64,000 nt of DNA, from contig NZ_LT629771.1 of NCBI RefSeq assembly GCF_900105175.1, positions 4,287,501-4,351,500 of the forward strand. Direction: 5' to 3'. Position 1 is the stretch's first letter. Each line of letters starts with the position of its first letter. The position numbers and the translations under genes are program-made. Positions 46,421 through 53,736 of the stretch are shown piece by piece. The stretch comes from Jiangella sp. DSM 45060. GTDB lineage: Bacteria; Actinomycetota; Actinomycetes; Jiangellales; Jiangellaceae. The notes under the pieces were generated by a model that was not told the DNA's origin, did not search any database, and saw only the letters and a list, made by a program, of their open reading frames with translations.

Positions 46421-46831
46421 GTGCCGCAGAACCGCCAGCCACGCCGCAACCCGAATCGCCGGCCCGCCGCGCCCGGCGCCGGGTCGCGCGCGCCGCGGTC
46501 CGGCGGCAGCCGCCGCCCCGCCCCGTCCGGCCCGCCGCCCCGGTCGAGCGCGCGGGCCCGCATCGAGGCGGTCAGCTACCCCGTCCTGGTCAAGCTCACG
46601 GCCGCGCCCAAGTGGCTGCTCGGCATCGTGACGGCGGGCATCCTGCTCGGCGGCCTGCTGGCGCCGTCGCCCATCGGCCCGGCGCTGCTCGGTCTGGTGG
46701 TGCTGTTCCTGGCCTGGCTGCTGGTGCTGGCGTGGCCGCGGCTCGCCGCCGGGCAGCGGCTGAGCAGAGGGTTCATCGTGGTGGCGCTCGGCGGCCTGGT
46801 CATCGCCCGGGCCGGCGGCTGGCTGGCCTGA
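46421..46831 (+). CDS. Small actinobacterial membrane protein (DUF6703-like)
   Basis: The GTG start follows GAAGGA. The 136-residue protein has a 48-residue Pro/Arg-rich cytosolic N-terminus, then three hydrophobic segments (KWLLGIVTAGILLGGLLAP; GPALLGLVVLFLAWLLVLAW; GFIVVALGGLVIARAGGWLA). The shape is that of a conserved actinobacterial family of unknown function. Confidence 0.75.
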   Translation: MPQNRQPRRNPNRRPAAPGAGSRAPRSGGSRRPAPSGPPPRSSARARIEAVSYPVLVKLTAAPKWLLGIVTAGILLGGLLAPSPIGPALLGLVVLFLAWLLVLAWPRLAAGQRLSRGFIVVALGGLVIARAGGWLA

Positions 46832-46876
46832 CCTCGTCGTTCTTCCCGCAATCCGATGGGTGCCGGTCTGCGTAAG

Positions 46877-46895
46877 TTAGGTTAGGCTATTCTCG
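46877..46895 (+). promoter_or_regulatory. Iron box (IdeR/DmdR1 type) upstream of the Fe(III) ABC transporter
   Basis: TTAGGTTAGGCTA is a perfect match to the first 13 positions of the 19-bp consensus; the right-hand end (TTCTCG) is degenerate. It lies 37-55 nt before the binding-protein start, where a repressor would block transcription when iron is sufficient. Confidence 0.7.
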
Positions 46896-46931
46896 CCTCC
46901 GCTTCGCCGGATCGCACCCATCGAGGACACC

Positions 46932-47975
46932 ATGACCCGCCGCCGCTCCCGCACCGCGCTCGCCGCCGGCCTCGTGGCCGCTGTGCTCGGCCTCACCGCC
47001 TGTTCCGACGACGGCGCGGAGCCCGACGCCGTCGCGGGCGCCTCCGACGACGCCCTGGTCGTCTACAACGCCCAGCACGAACAGCTCACCCAGGAGTGGG
47101 CCGACGCCTTCACCGACGAGACCGGCATCGAGGTCGTCCTGCGCAACGGATCCGACTCCGAACTGGGCAACCAGCTGGTCCAGGAGGGCGACCAGTCGCG
47201 GGCGGACGTGTTCCTCACCGAGAACTCCCCCGCCATCTCGCTGGTCGAGAACGCCGGCCTGCTGGCGCCCGTCGACCAGACCACGCTGGACCAGGTGCCC
47301 GCACAGTACCGGCCCTCGTCGGGGCGGTGGACCGGCATCGCGGCCCGCTCGACCGTCTTCGTCTACGACCCGGACGAGCTGACCGAGGCCGAGCTGCCCG
47401 CGTCGATCACGGACCTCGCCGGACCCGCGTGGAAGGGCCGCTGGGGCGCGGCGCCGGGCGGTGCGGACTTCCAGGCGATCGTCTCGGCGATCCTGGAACT
47501 CGAGGGCGCCGACGCCACCAGCGCCTGGCTGGACGGCATGAAGGACAACGCCACCGTCTACCAGAACAACATCGCGACCATGAAGGCCGTCAACGCCGGC
47601 GAGATCCCGGGCGGCGTCATCTACCACTACTACTGGTACCGCGACCAGGACGGCACCAAGGAGAACAGCGGCAACACCCAGCTGCACTACTTCCGCAACC
47701 AGGACCCGGGCGCGTTCGTCAGCGTCTCCGGCGGCGGCGTCCTCGCCTCCAGCCAGAACCAGGACGACGCGCAGGCCTTCCTGGCGTTCCTCACCGGCAG
47801 CACCGGCCAGGAGATCCTCGGCACCGGCTACAGCATGGAGTACCCGGTCGCGAGTGGTGTCGCCGCCAACCCCGCGCTGCCGCCGCTGGACACCCTGCAG
47901 GCGCCGCAGGTCGACCCGTCGGCGCTCAACAGCGTCGAGGTCACCGATCTGATGACGGACGCAGGGCTGCTCTAG
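46932..47975 (+). CDS. Fe(III) ABC transporter substrate-binding lipoprotein
   Basis: The 347-residue precursor has a lipoprotein signal (AAGLVAAVLGLTAC) and the FbpA/SfuA-type binding fold: LVVYNAQHEQLTQEWADAFT near the N-terminus, LFLTENSP-like segment, and IYHYYWYRDQDGTK with the clustered Tyr residues that usually ligate Fe(III). It captures ferric iron for the permease that follows by 10 bp. The upstream iron box supports an iron substrate. Confidence 0.9.
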   Translation: MTRRRSRTALAAGLVAAVLGLTACSDDGAEPDAVAGASDDALVVYNAQHEQLTQEWADAFTDETGIEVVLRNGSDSELGNQLVQEGDQSRADVFLTENSPAISLVENAGLLAPVDQTTLDQVPAQYRPSSGRWTGIAARSTVFVYDPDELTEAELPASITDLAGPAWKGRWGAAPGGADFQAIVSAILELEGADATSAWLDGMKDNATVYQNNIATMKAVNAGEIPGGVIYHYYWYRDQDGTKENSGNTQLHYFRNQDPGAFVSVSGGGVLASSQNQDDAQAFLAFLTGSTGQEILGTGYSMEYPVASGVAANPALPPLDTLQAPQVDPSALNSVEVTDLMTDAGLL

Positions 47976-47985
47976 GGGTCACACC

Positions 47986-49542
47986 GTGACCGTCACCTCC
48001 GTCCAGACACCGCGCCGCGCGGGCGGGGCGTCGCGCCCGCCGGTCGCGCTGGTCGTCGTCGCGGCGGCGCTGGCGGCCGTCCTGCTGGTGCCGCTCGGCT
48101 ACGTCGTCTCCGTCGTCCTCGACGTCGGCTGGGACACGCTGGAGCCGCTGATCTTCCGGCCGCGGGTCGGCGAGTTGCTGGTCAACACGGTTCTGCTCGT
48201 CGTGCTGGGTGTGCCGCTGACGGTGCTGCTGGGGGTCGGCGGGGCGTGGCTGGTGGAGCGGACGACGCTGCCGGCGCGGCGGTTCTGGGCGGTCGTGCTG
48301 GTGGCGCCGCTGGCGATCCCGGCGTTCGTGAGCAGCTACGGGTGGGCCAGCGCGGTGCCGTCGATCCACGGGCTCGGCGGCGGCCTGCTGGTGTCGGTGC
48401 TGGCGTACTACCCGCTGGTGTACCTGCCGGCGATGGCGGCGATCCGCGGGCTGGACCCGGCTCTGGAGGAGTCGGCGCGCTCGCTCGGGCTGGGCTCGTG
48501 GGCGGTGTTCGGGCGGGTCGTGCTGCCGCAGCTGCGGCTGGCGATCCTGGGCGGCGGGCTGATCGTCGCGTTGCACCTGCTGGCGGAGTACGGGGCGTTC
48601 GCGTTCATCCGGTTCGACACCTTCACCACGGCGATCGTCGTGCAGTACCAGTCGACGTTCGCCGGTCCGGCGGCCGGCGCCCTTGGCGTCGTGCTGTCGG
48701 TGCTGTGCCTGTCGCTGCTGATCGCCGAGGCGGGCGCGCGCGGGCGGGCCCGGTATGCCCGCATCGGGTCGGGCGCGGCGCGGACGGCGGTGCCGCAGCG
48801 GCTGGGGGCCTTCACGCCGCTGGCGCTGCTCGGGCTCGCCGCGCTGGGCGTCGCCGCCGTCGCCGTCCCGCTGGCCAGCGTCGTGCGCTGGCTGGGGCGG
48901 GGTTCCGGCTGGACCCAGCCGGAACTGCCGTCGGCGCTGACGCAGACGGTGCTGCTGGCCGGCGGCGGCGCGCTGGCCGCCGTGCTGGTGGCGCTGCCGC
49001 TGGCCTGGCTGACGGCGCGGCACCCCGGCCCGCTGGCCCGGCTGCTCGAGGGCACGTCGTACGTCGCCGCGAGCCTGCCCGCGATCATCGTCGCGCTGGC
49101 CCTGGTGACGGTGACGCTGCGGGTGCTGCCGGGGCTGTACCAGACGGCGTTCACCGTCGTGCTCGCGTACGTCATGATCTTCCTGCCGCGGGCGCTGGTG
49201 CCGCTGCGCTCCGGCATCGCGCAGGCGCCGGTGGCGCTGGAGGAGATGGCCCGCTCGCTCGGGTACCCTCCGCTGCTCGCGCGGCTGCGCGTCACCGTGC
49301 CGCTGCTGGTGCCGTCGCTGGCGGCGGGGGCCGCGCTGGTCGGGCTCGGCGCCGCCAACGAGCTGACGGCGACGCTGCTGCTCGCGCCGAACGGCACCCG
49401 GACGCTGGCGACCCAGTTCTGGTCGCAGGCCTCGGCGATCGACTACCCGGCGGCCGCGCCGTACGCCGTCCTGCTGATCCTGCTGTCGGTGCCCGCGGTG
49501 GCGCTGATGTTCGCCCAGTCACGGAGGTGGGGGGCCCGATGA
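47986..49542 (+). CDS. Fe(III) ABC transporter permease, fused double domain (FbpB type)
   Basis: The 518-residue membrane protein has about twelve spans in two homologous halves, each with the EAA loop that docks the ATPase (EESARSLGLGSWAVFGRVVL and EEMARSLGYPPLLARLRVTV). It starts with GTG at 47986 and overlaps the ATPase ATG by 4 nt at 49539-49542. Confidence 0.92.
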   Translation: MTVTSVQTPRRAGGASRPPVALVVVAAALAAVLLVPLGYVVSVVLDVGWDTLEPLIFRPRVGELLVNTVLLVVLGVPLTVLLGVGGAWLVERTTLPARRFWAVVLVAPLAIPAFVSSYGWASAVPSIHGLGGGLLVSVLAYYPLVYLPAMAAIRGLDPALEESARSLGLGSWAVFGRVVLPQLRLAILGGGLIVALHLLAEYGAFAFIRFDTFTTAIVVQYQSTFAGPAAGALGVVLSVLCLSLLIAEAGARGRARYARIGSGAARTAVPQRLGAFTPLALLGLAALGVAAVAVPLASVVRWLGRGSGWTQPELPSALTQTVLLAGGGALAAVLVALPLAWLTARHPGPLARLLEGTSYVAASLPAIIVALALVTVTLRVLPGLYQTAFTVVLAYVMIFLPRALVPLRSGIAQAPVALEEMARSLGYPPLLARLRVTVPLLVPSLAAGAALVGLGAANELTATLLLAPNGTRTLATQFWSQASAIDYPAAAPYAVLLILLSVPAVALMFAQSRRWGAR

Positions 49543-50589
49543 CCACACTGTCGCTGACCGGCGTCGCCAAGTCGTTCGGCCGGGTCGAGGTGCTGCGGGA
49601 CGTGTCGCTGACCGTGCCGGCCGGCACCCGCACCGCCGTCGTCGGCGCGTCCGGCAGCGGGAAGAGCACGCTGCTGCGGCTGATCGCCGGCTTCGAACGG
49701 GCCGACTCCGGATCGATCGGCCTCGGCTCGACGACGCTGGCCGCGCCCGGGCGGTTCGTCGCCGCCCACCGCCGCGGCATCGGCTACGTCGCCCAGGACG
49801 GCGCGCTGTTCCCGCACCTCACCGTCGAGCAGAACGTCCGGTTCGGGCTGCCCCGGCGCCGCCGCGACCCCGGCCGCGTCCGGGAGGTCATGGAGCTGGC
49901 GTCGCTGGACCCCGAGCTGGCCGGGCGGTACCCGCACCAGCTGTCCGGAGGACAGCAGCAGCGGGTCGCGCTGGCCCGCGCCCTCGCGCCCCGTCCCGCC
50001 GTCGTCCTCCTCGACGAGCCGTTCAGCGCCCTCGACACCGGCCTGCGCGAGCAGACCCGGCAGGCCGTCATCGACGCGCTCGAGGCCAGCGGCGTCACCA
50101 CCGTGCTGGTCACGCACGACCACGACGAGGCGCTCTCGTTCGGTGGGCAGATCGCGGTCATCGCCGCGGGCCGGCTGGTGCAGTCCGGAGCGCCGGCGGC
50201 CGTGTTCGACAACCCCGTCAGCACCGATCGCCGCCTTCCTCGGCGCGGCGATCGTGCTGCCCGCGGCAGTGGCCGACGCCGGCGGCGTCGACTGCGCCCT
50301 CGGCCGGGTCGCCGTCCGGCACGACCGCACCGGCGGATCGGCGGCCGGTGGCCGGGTGCTGCTGCGGCCGGCGCAGCTCGGGATCGGCCCCGCCAACGGC
50401 ACCCACAACGCCGTCGTCGAGGACGTCCGCCCGCGGGGGTCGCACGCCGAGCTGCTACTGCGCACCGCCGGGGCGGCGCCGGTGCTGATCCCGCTGCGGG
50501 TGCCGGCGCACGAGGGCTCCGGCTACCACGCCGGCATGCCCGTCTCCGTCACCGTCACCGGCGGCGGGGTGCTGTACCCGGCCGGGTGA
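49539..50589 (+). pseudogene. Fe(III) ABC transporter ATPase (FbpC type), disrupted by a frameshift near 50210-50225
   Basis: The first frame has an intact ABC domain: Walker A VVGASGSGKSTLLRLIAGF, Q-loop YVAQDGALFPHLT, signature PHQLSGGQQQRVALARAL, Walker B VVLLDEPFSALD, H-loop VLVTHDHDEALSF. After AAVFDNPV the family continuation (APIAAFLGAAIVLP, then a TOBE-like domain with VLLRPAQLGIG and VPAHEGSGYHAGMP, ending GVLYPAG at 50589) is found only in the +1 frame. The original frame runs on into an Arg-rich nonsense tail to 50621. One extra base, perhaps in the CCCC run near 50214, would explain this. The ATPase core could still work, or the indel may be a sequencing error. Confidence 0.8.
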
Positions 50590-50601
50590 CGGCACGCAGG
50601 G

Positions 50602-50613
50602 TAGATTGTCTCA
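50602..50613 (+). promoter_or_regulatory. Leaderless-type promoter of the YezG-like gene
   Basis: TAGATT (50602-50607) is followed by 6 nt and then the ATG at 50614, the TANNNT-N6-ATG layout of actinobacterial leaderless genes. No Shine-Dalgarno is present. Confidence 0.5.
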
Positions 50614-51150
50614 ATGGATGACGAGGCGGCGGCGATGGCCGCGATCGAGCGGATCATGGCCAAGGAGAACCAGCGCCAGGCCGACCAGACCACCGACGAC
50701 GACGGGCGGCCGCTTCCCCGGCTCGACCTCGACGACCCGGCGGCGACGGACGATCCGTTGCTGCGGGTGGGCTATGCACTGCTCCCGCACCTGCCCGGCG
50801 GCTGGCTCACGGCCGTGCTGAACGTCGCCGCGGCGGCCGACGACGTCCGAACCTGGGCCATGGTCACGAAGCCCGGCGTGGGACCGTCCCGCTACGAGCA
50901 CCTGCGCTACCTGCCCGACGTCGCGGCGGAGGCGGCGGCACTGCGCCGGTCGATGTACGACCCGAGCCGCGGCGCCTGGTACAACCTCATGCTCCGCCTC
51001 AACGCCAACGGCACCCTGGTCACCCGTTTCGACCACGACGGGCCGCCGTTCCTGCATTGGGGCGCGCGCGAGGTCGAGCTGGTCAGACGCGACCAGCAGC
51101 TGTTCCCACGGCCGTTCGACCGGCTCGCCACCTGGCACCCAGCCCGCTGA
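50614..51150 (+). CDS. YezG/DUF600-like (immunity-protein-like) protein, tentative
   Basis: The 178-residue soluble protein has an acidic N-terminal helix (MDDEAAAMAAIERIMAKENQ). Its C-terminal half, with WYNLMLRLNANGTLVTRFDH and FPRPFDRLATWHP, resembles YezG-type immunity/antitoxin proteins. No toxin or polymorphic-toxin gene is adjacent, so it would be an orphan. Its last 68 bp (51083-51150) overlap, in antisense, the end of the convergent adenylation/acyltransferase gene. Assignment rests on general pattern only. Confidence 0.6.
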   Translation: MDDEAAAMAAIERIMAKENQRQADQTTDDDGRPLPRLDLDDPAATDDPLLRVGYALLPHLPGGWLTAVLNVAAAADDVRTWAMVTKPGVGPSRYEHLRYLPDVAAEAAALRRSMYDPSRGAWYNLMLRLNANGTLVTRFDHDGPPFLHWGAREVELVRRDQQLFPRPFDRLATWHPAR

Positions 51151-53659
51151 CCAGCCCGGCGCACCACCAGAGGGCCACGCCGGCGGAGAGGGAGGCGACG
51201 ACGGCGAGGACGGGGTGGACGTCGACGAGGCGGGGGTAGACCTGCCAGTGGGTGAGGTAGATGTACAGCGAACCGCCCGCCAGCGCGCCCACCACCCGGT
51301 GCAGCGGCGCCGGGCACGGCACCGTCGCGGCCCACACCAGCAGCGCCACCCCGGCGACGATCGCCAGCTCGCGCGCGGGGTTGCCGAAGAACCCGGGCAC
51401 CGTCGCCACCAGCACCACCGTCAGCCCGGCCCGCTGCCACCACACCGACGCCCGCGCCGCCGCCCACCCGAACGCGAACAGCCAGAACACCGGCATGGTG
51501 TGCGGCACGCCGAGGTCGACCACCTCGTACCGCCCGAGCAGCCCGAACCCCAGCAGCACGACCGGGAACGCGAACGGGAAGCGCCGCTCCAGCCGGTCGA
51601 CGAACGGGACGGCGAGCAGGGCGGCCAGCACGACGAGGATGTAGACCAGCACCTCGACGAACCAGAAATGCCAGTCCGACGTCCACGACGGCGGCCCGAA
51701 CAGCCCGTTGAGCAGTAGCACGTTCAGCGGCCCGTACTGGTCGGTGAGCAGCACGACACCGCCGATCCAGGCCACGCTGGGGACGACGATCCGCGCGACG
51801 CTGACCGCCTGCTGCCGTAGCCGCGTCACCCGGTCGGCGGCGGTCAGGCGGAACCGGGCGAACCCGAACCCGGCCGCCGCCACCAGCACGTGCGCCCCGC
51901 CGAGCAGCGTGAACAGCCCGGCGTGCGTGCCGACGACGCCGACGATCGCCAGGGCCCGCAGCGCCACGCCGGTCTCGACGCAGCGGACCCGCCACCGCCC
52001 GCGAGCGGCGACGGCGGGCGCGGCGGCCAGCTCGCGGATCGGCGTCACGTGCCAGTTCGCGGGGACGACGCCCAGCTCGTCTTCCAGCCGGATCGACACC
52101 TCGACGTAGGACAGGGAGTCGCCGCCGAGGCCGGTGAAGGTGCTGTCGAGGGTCGCGTCGGGGCGCCCGAGCAGGTCGGCGTAGAGCGACCGCAGCCGCT
52201 CCGGCAACGGCCCGGCGGCGGCGTCCGGCGGCCCGGCGGGCGCTGCCGCCGCGGCCCGCACCAGCTGACCCAGCGCCGGGTGGTCGACCTTCCCGCTGGC
52301 CAGCCGCGGTGTCTCCGCGACGGTGACGGCGGCGGCCGTGACGGCGCGCGCGGGCAGCCCGAACCGTCCGGCGATCTCGTCGCGGACGGCCGAGGGCTCC
52401 GCGCCGTCGACCGCGACCAGCAGCTCGCCGTCCGTCCCCGTGCACCGGACAGCCACCCCGGGACGGGTCAGCGCGGCCTCGACGTGGGCGAGGTCGACCC
52501 GCAGCCCGGCGATCTTCACGAACCGGCTGCGCCGCCCGACGATCTCGTACAGCCCGCCGGTGCGCCGGGCGAGGTCACCGGTGTGCAGCGCGGTGACGGT
52601 GCGCCCGAGCGCGAGGTCGGCCGGCGACGTCGCGTACCCGAGCATGACGTTCGGGCCGTGGTAGACGAGCTCGCCGACGTCCGGCGACGTCGCCTCGGGC
52701 GCGGGCACAAGGGTGAACGAGCCGCCCGGGATCGGCACCCCGACGGCCGACGGATGCTCGGCGGCCAGCGATGGCGGCAGGTACGCCATCCGCGCGGTCG
52801 CCTCGGTCTGCCCGTACATGACGACGAGGTCCCACCCACCCCGCCGCCCCAGCTCGGCGTACCGGCGCACGTGCGCCGGGTCGAGCCGCCCGCCGGCCTG
52901 TGTGACGTACCGCAGCCGCGGCAGCCGCATGCCGGCGAACCCGACGCGGTCGAGCAGGTCGAACGTCAGCGGCACCCCGGCCAGCGTCGTCGCGCCCTCG
53001 GCCCGGAACAGGTCCCAGAAGCAGGCGTCGGCGACGGAGAGGTCGGTGAGCACGACGGCCGCACCGGCCAGCAGGTGCGTGTTCACGACGGACAGTCCGT
53101 ACACGTAGTGCATCGGCAGCGTCGTGATCGCGCGGTCGGTGTCGCGGATGCCCAGGAACGACACGATCGACTCCGCGTTGGCCTGCACGTTCTCGTGCGA
53201 CAGCCGGGCCAGCTTGGGCGATCCGGTCGACCCGGACGTCGGCATCAGCAGCGCCAGCTCCGGGTGCGGCTCGTGCGCGGACCCGTCCCGCCGCACGTCC
53301 AGCTCGCCGCCGGACAGCAACACGGCGTCGGGGTCGTAGGCGGCCGCGACTGCGCCGGCCTGCGCGGGCGGAACCAGCAGCGCGACGTGGCCGGCGGCCA
53401 GCGCGGCAAGGTAGGTGACCAGCGACGTCGCGTCGTTCGCGGCGCTGACGAGCACCAGCTTCCGGCCGTCGCCGAGCCGCCGCGCCGTCGCGCCGACGCG
53501 CTGGGCCAGCTCGCGGTAGATCCAGCGCTCGGCGCCGGCGACGACGGCGAGCCGGTCGCCGTGACGGGCGAGGTCGCGCGCGAACGGGACCGCCGCGGGC
53601 GCCGCCCCCGCGGGCGCCGCCCCCGCGGATCTCCGGGGCGGCGGCAGGACGACCGTCAT
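51083..53659 (-). CDS. Adenylation - carrier protein - membrane acyltransferase fusion
   Basis: The 858-residue protein joins three modules. Residues about 20-475 are an AMP-forming adenylation domain (LMPTSGSTGSPKLARLSHEN; VVMYGQTEATARM; LHTGDLARR; FVKIAGLRVDLAHVE; RLASGKVD). Residues about 490-560 are a carrier domain with the phosphopantetheine Ser in LGGDSLSYVEV. From about 570 to 858 there are eight to ten membrane spans of an acyltransferase-3/OafA-like domain (ALAIVGVVGTHAGLF; SDWHFWFVEVLVYILVVLAA). The HYVYGL core favours a carboxylic or fatty acid over an amino acid. One chain could thus activate an acyl group, hold it as thioester and transfer it across the membrane, like DltA-DltC-DltB in one protein. 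An iron box precedes it. Confidence 0.85.
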   Translation of the reverse strand: MTVVLPPPRRSAGAAPAGAAPAAVPFARDLARHGDRLAVVAGAERWIYRELAQRVGATARRLGDGRKLVLVSAANDATSLVTYLAALAAGHVALLVPPAQAGAVAAAYDPDAVLLSGGELDVRRDGSAHEPHPELALLMPTSGSTGSPKLARLSHENVQANAESIVSFLGIRDTDRAITTLPMHYVYGLSVVNTHLLAGAAVVLTDLSVADACFWDLFRAEGATTLAGVPLTFDLLDRVGFAGMRLPRLRYVTQAGGRLDPAHVRRYAELGRRGGWDLVVMYGQTEATARMAYLPPSLAAEHPSAVGVPIPGGSFTLVPAPEATSPDVGELVYHGPNVMLGYATSPADLALGRTVTALHTGDLARRTGGLYEIVGRRSRFVKIAGLRVDLAHVEAALTRPGVAVRCTGTDGELLVAVDGAEPSAVRDEIAGRFGLPARAVTAAAVTVAETPRLASGKVDHPALGQLVRAAAAAPAGPPDAAAGPLPERLRSLYADLLGRPDATLDSTFTGLGGDSLSYVEVSIRLEDELGVVPANWHVTPIRELAAAPAVAARGRWRVRCVETGVALRALAIVGVVGTHAGLFTLLGGAHVLVAAAGFGFARFRLTAADRVTRLRQQAVSVARIVVPSVAWIGGVVLLTDQYGPLNVLLLNGLFGPPSWTSDWHFWFVEVLVYILVVLAALLAVPFVDRLERRFPFAFPVVLLGFGLLGRYEVVDLGVPHTMPVFWLFAFGWAAARASVWWQRAGLTVVLVATVPGFFGNPARELAIVAGVALLVWAATVPCPAPLHRVVGALAGGSLYIYLTHWQVYPRLVDVHPVLAVVASLSAGVALWWCAGLVSGLGARWRAGRTAVGTAAGRV

Positions 53660-53681
53660 GTCCGCCCCCAGCGCCGTCCGA

Positions 53682-53700
53682 TAAGGCGAGCCTTACCTTA
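53682..53700 (-). promoter_or_regulatory. Iron box (IdeR/DmdR1 type) upstream of the adenylation/acyltransferase gene
   Basis: Read on the minus strand, TAAGGTAAGGCTCGCCTTA matches about 14 of 19 consensus positions and keeps the dyad (TAAGGC...GCCTTA). It ends 23 nt from the start codon, so iron repression is likely. Confidence 0.7.
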
Positions 53701-53736
53701 AGGGCCGGGAGGCGGACATTTCAACACCGGTCCGGG

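Noticed and set aside
50143-50589. Separate small gene starting at 50143
   Set aside because: Its first third is antisense-like nonsense overlapping the ATPase core; the useful part is the displaced C-terminus of the frameshifted iron-transporter ATPase.
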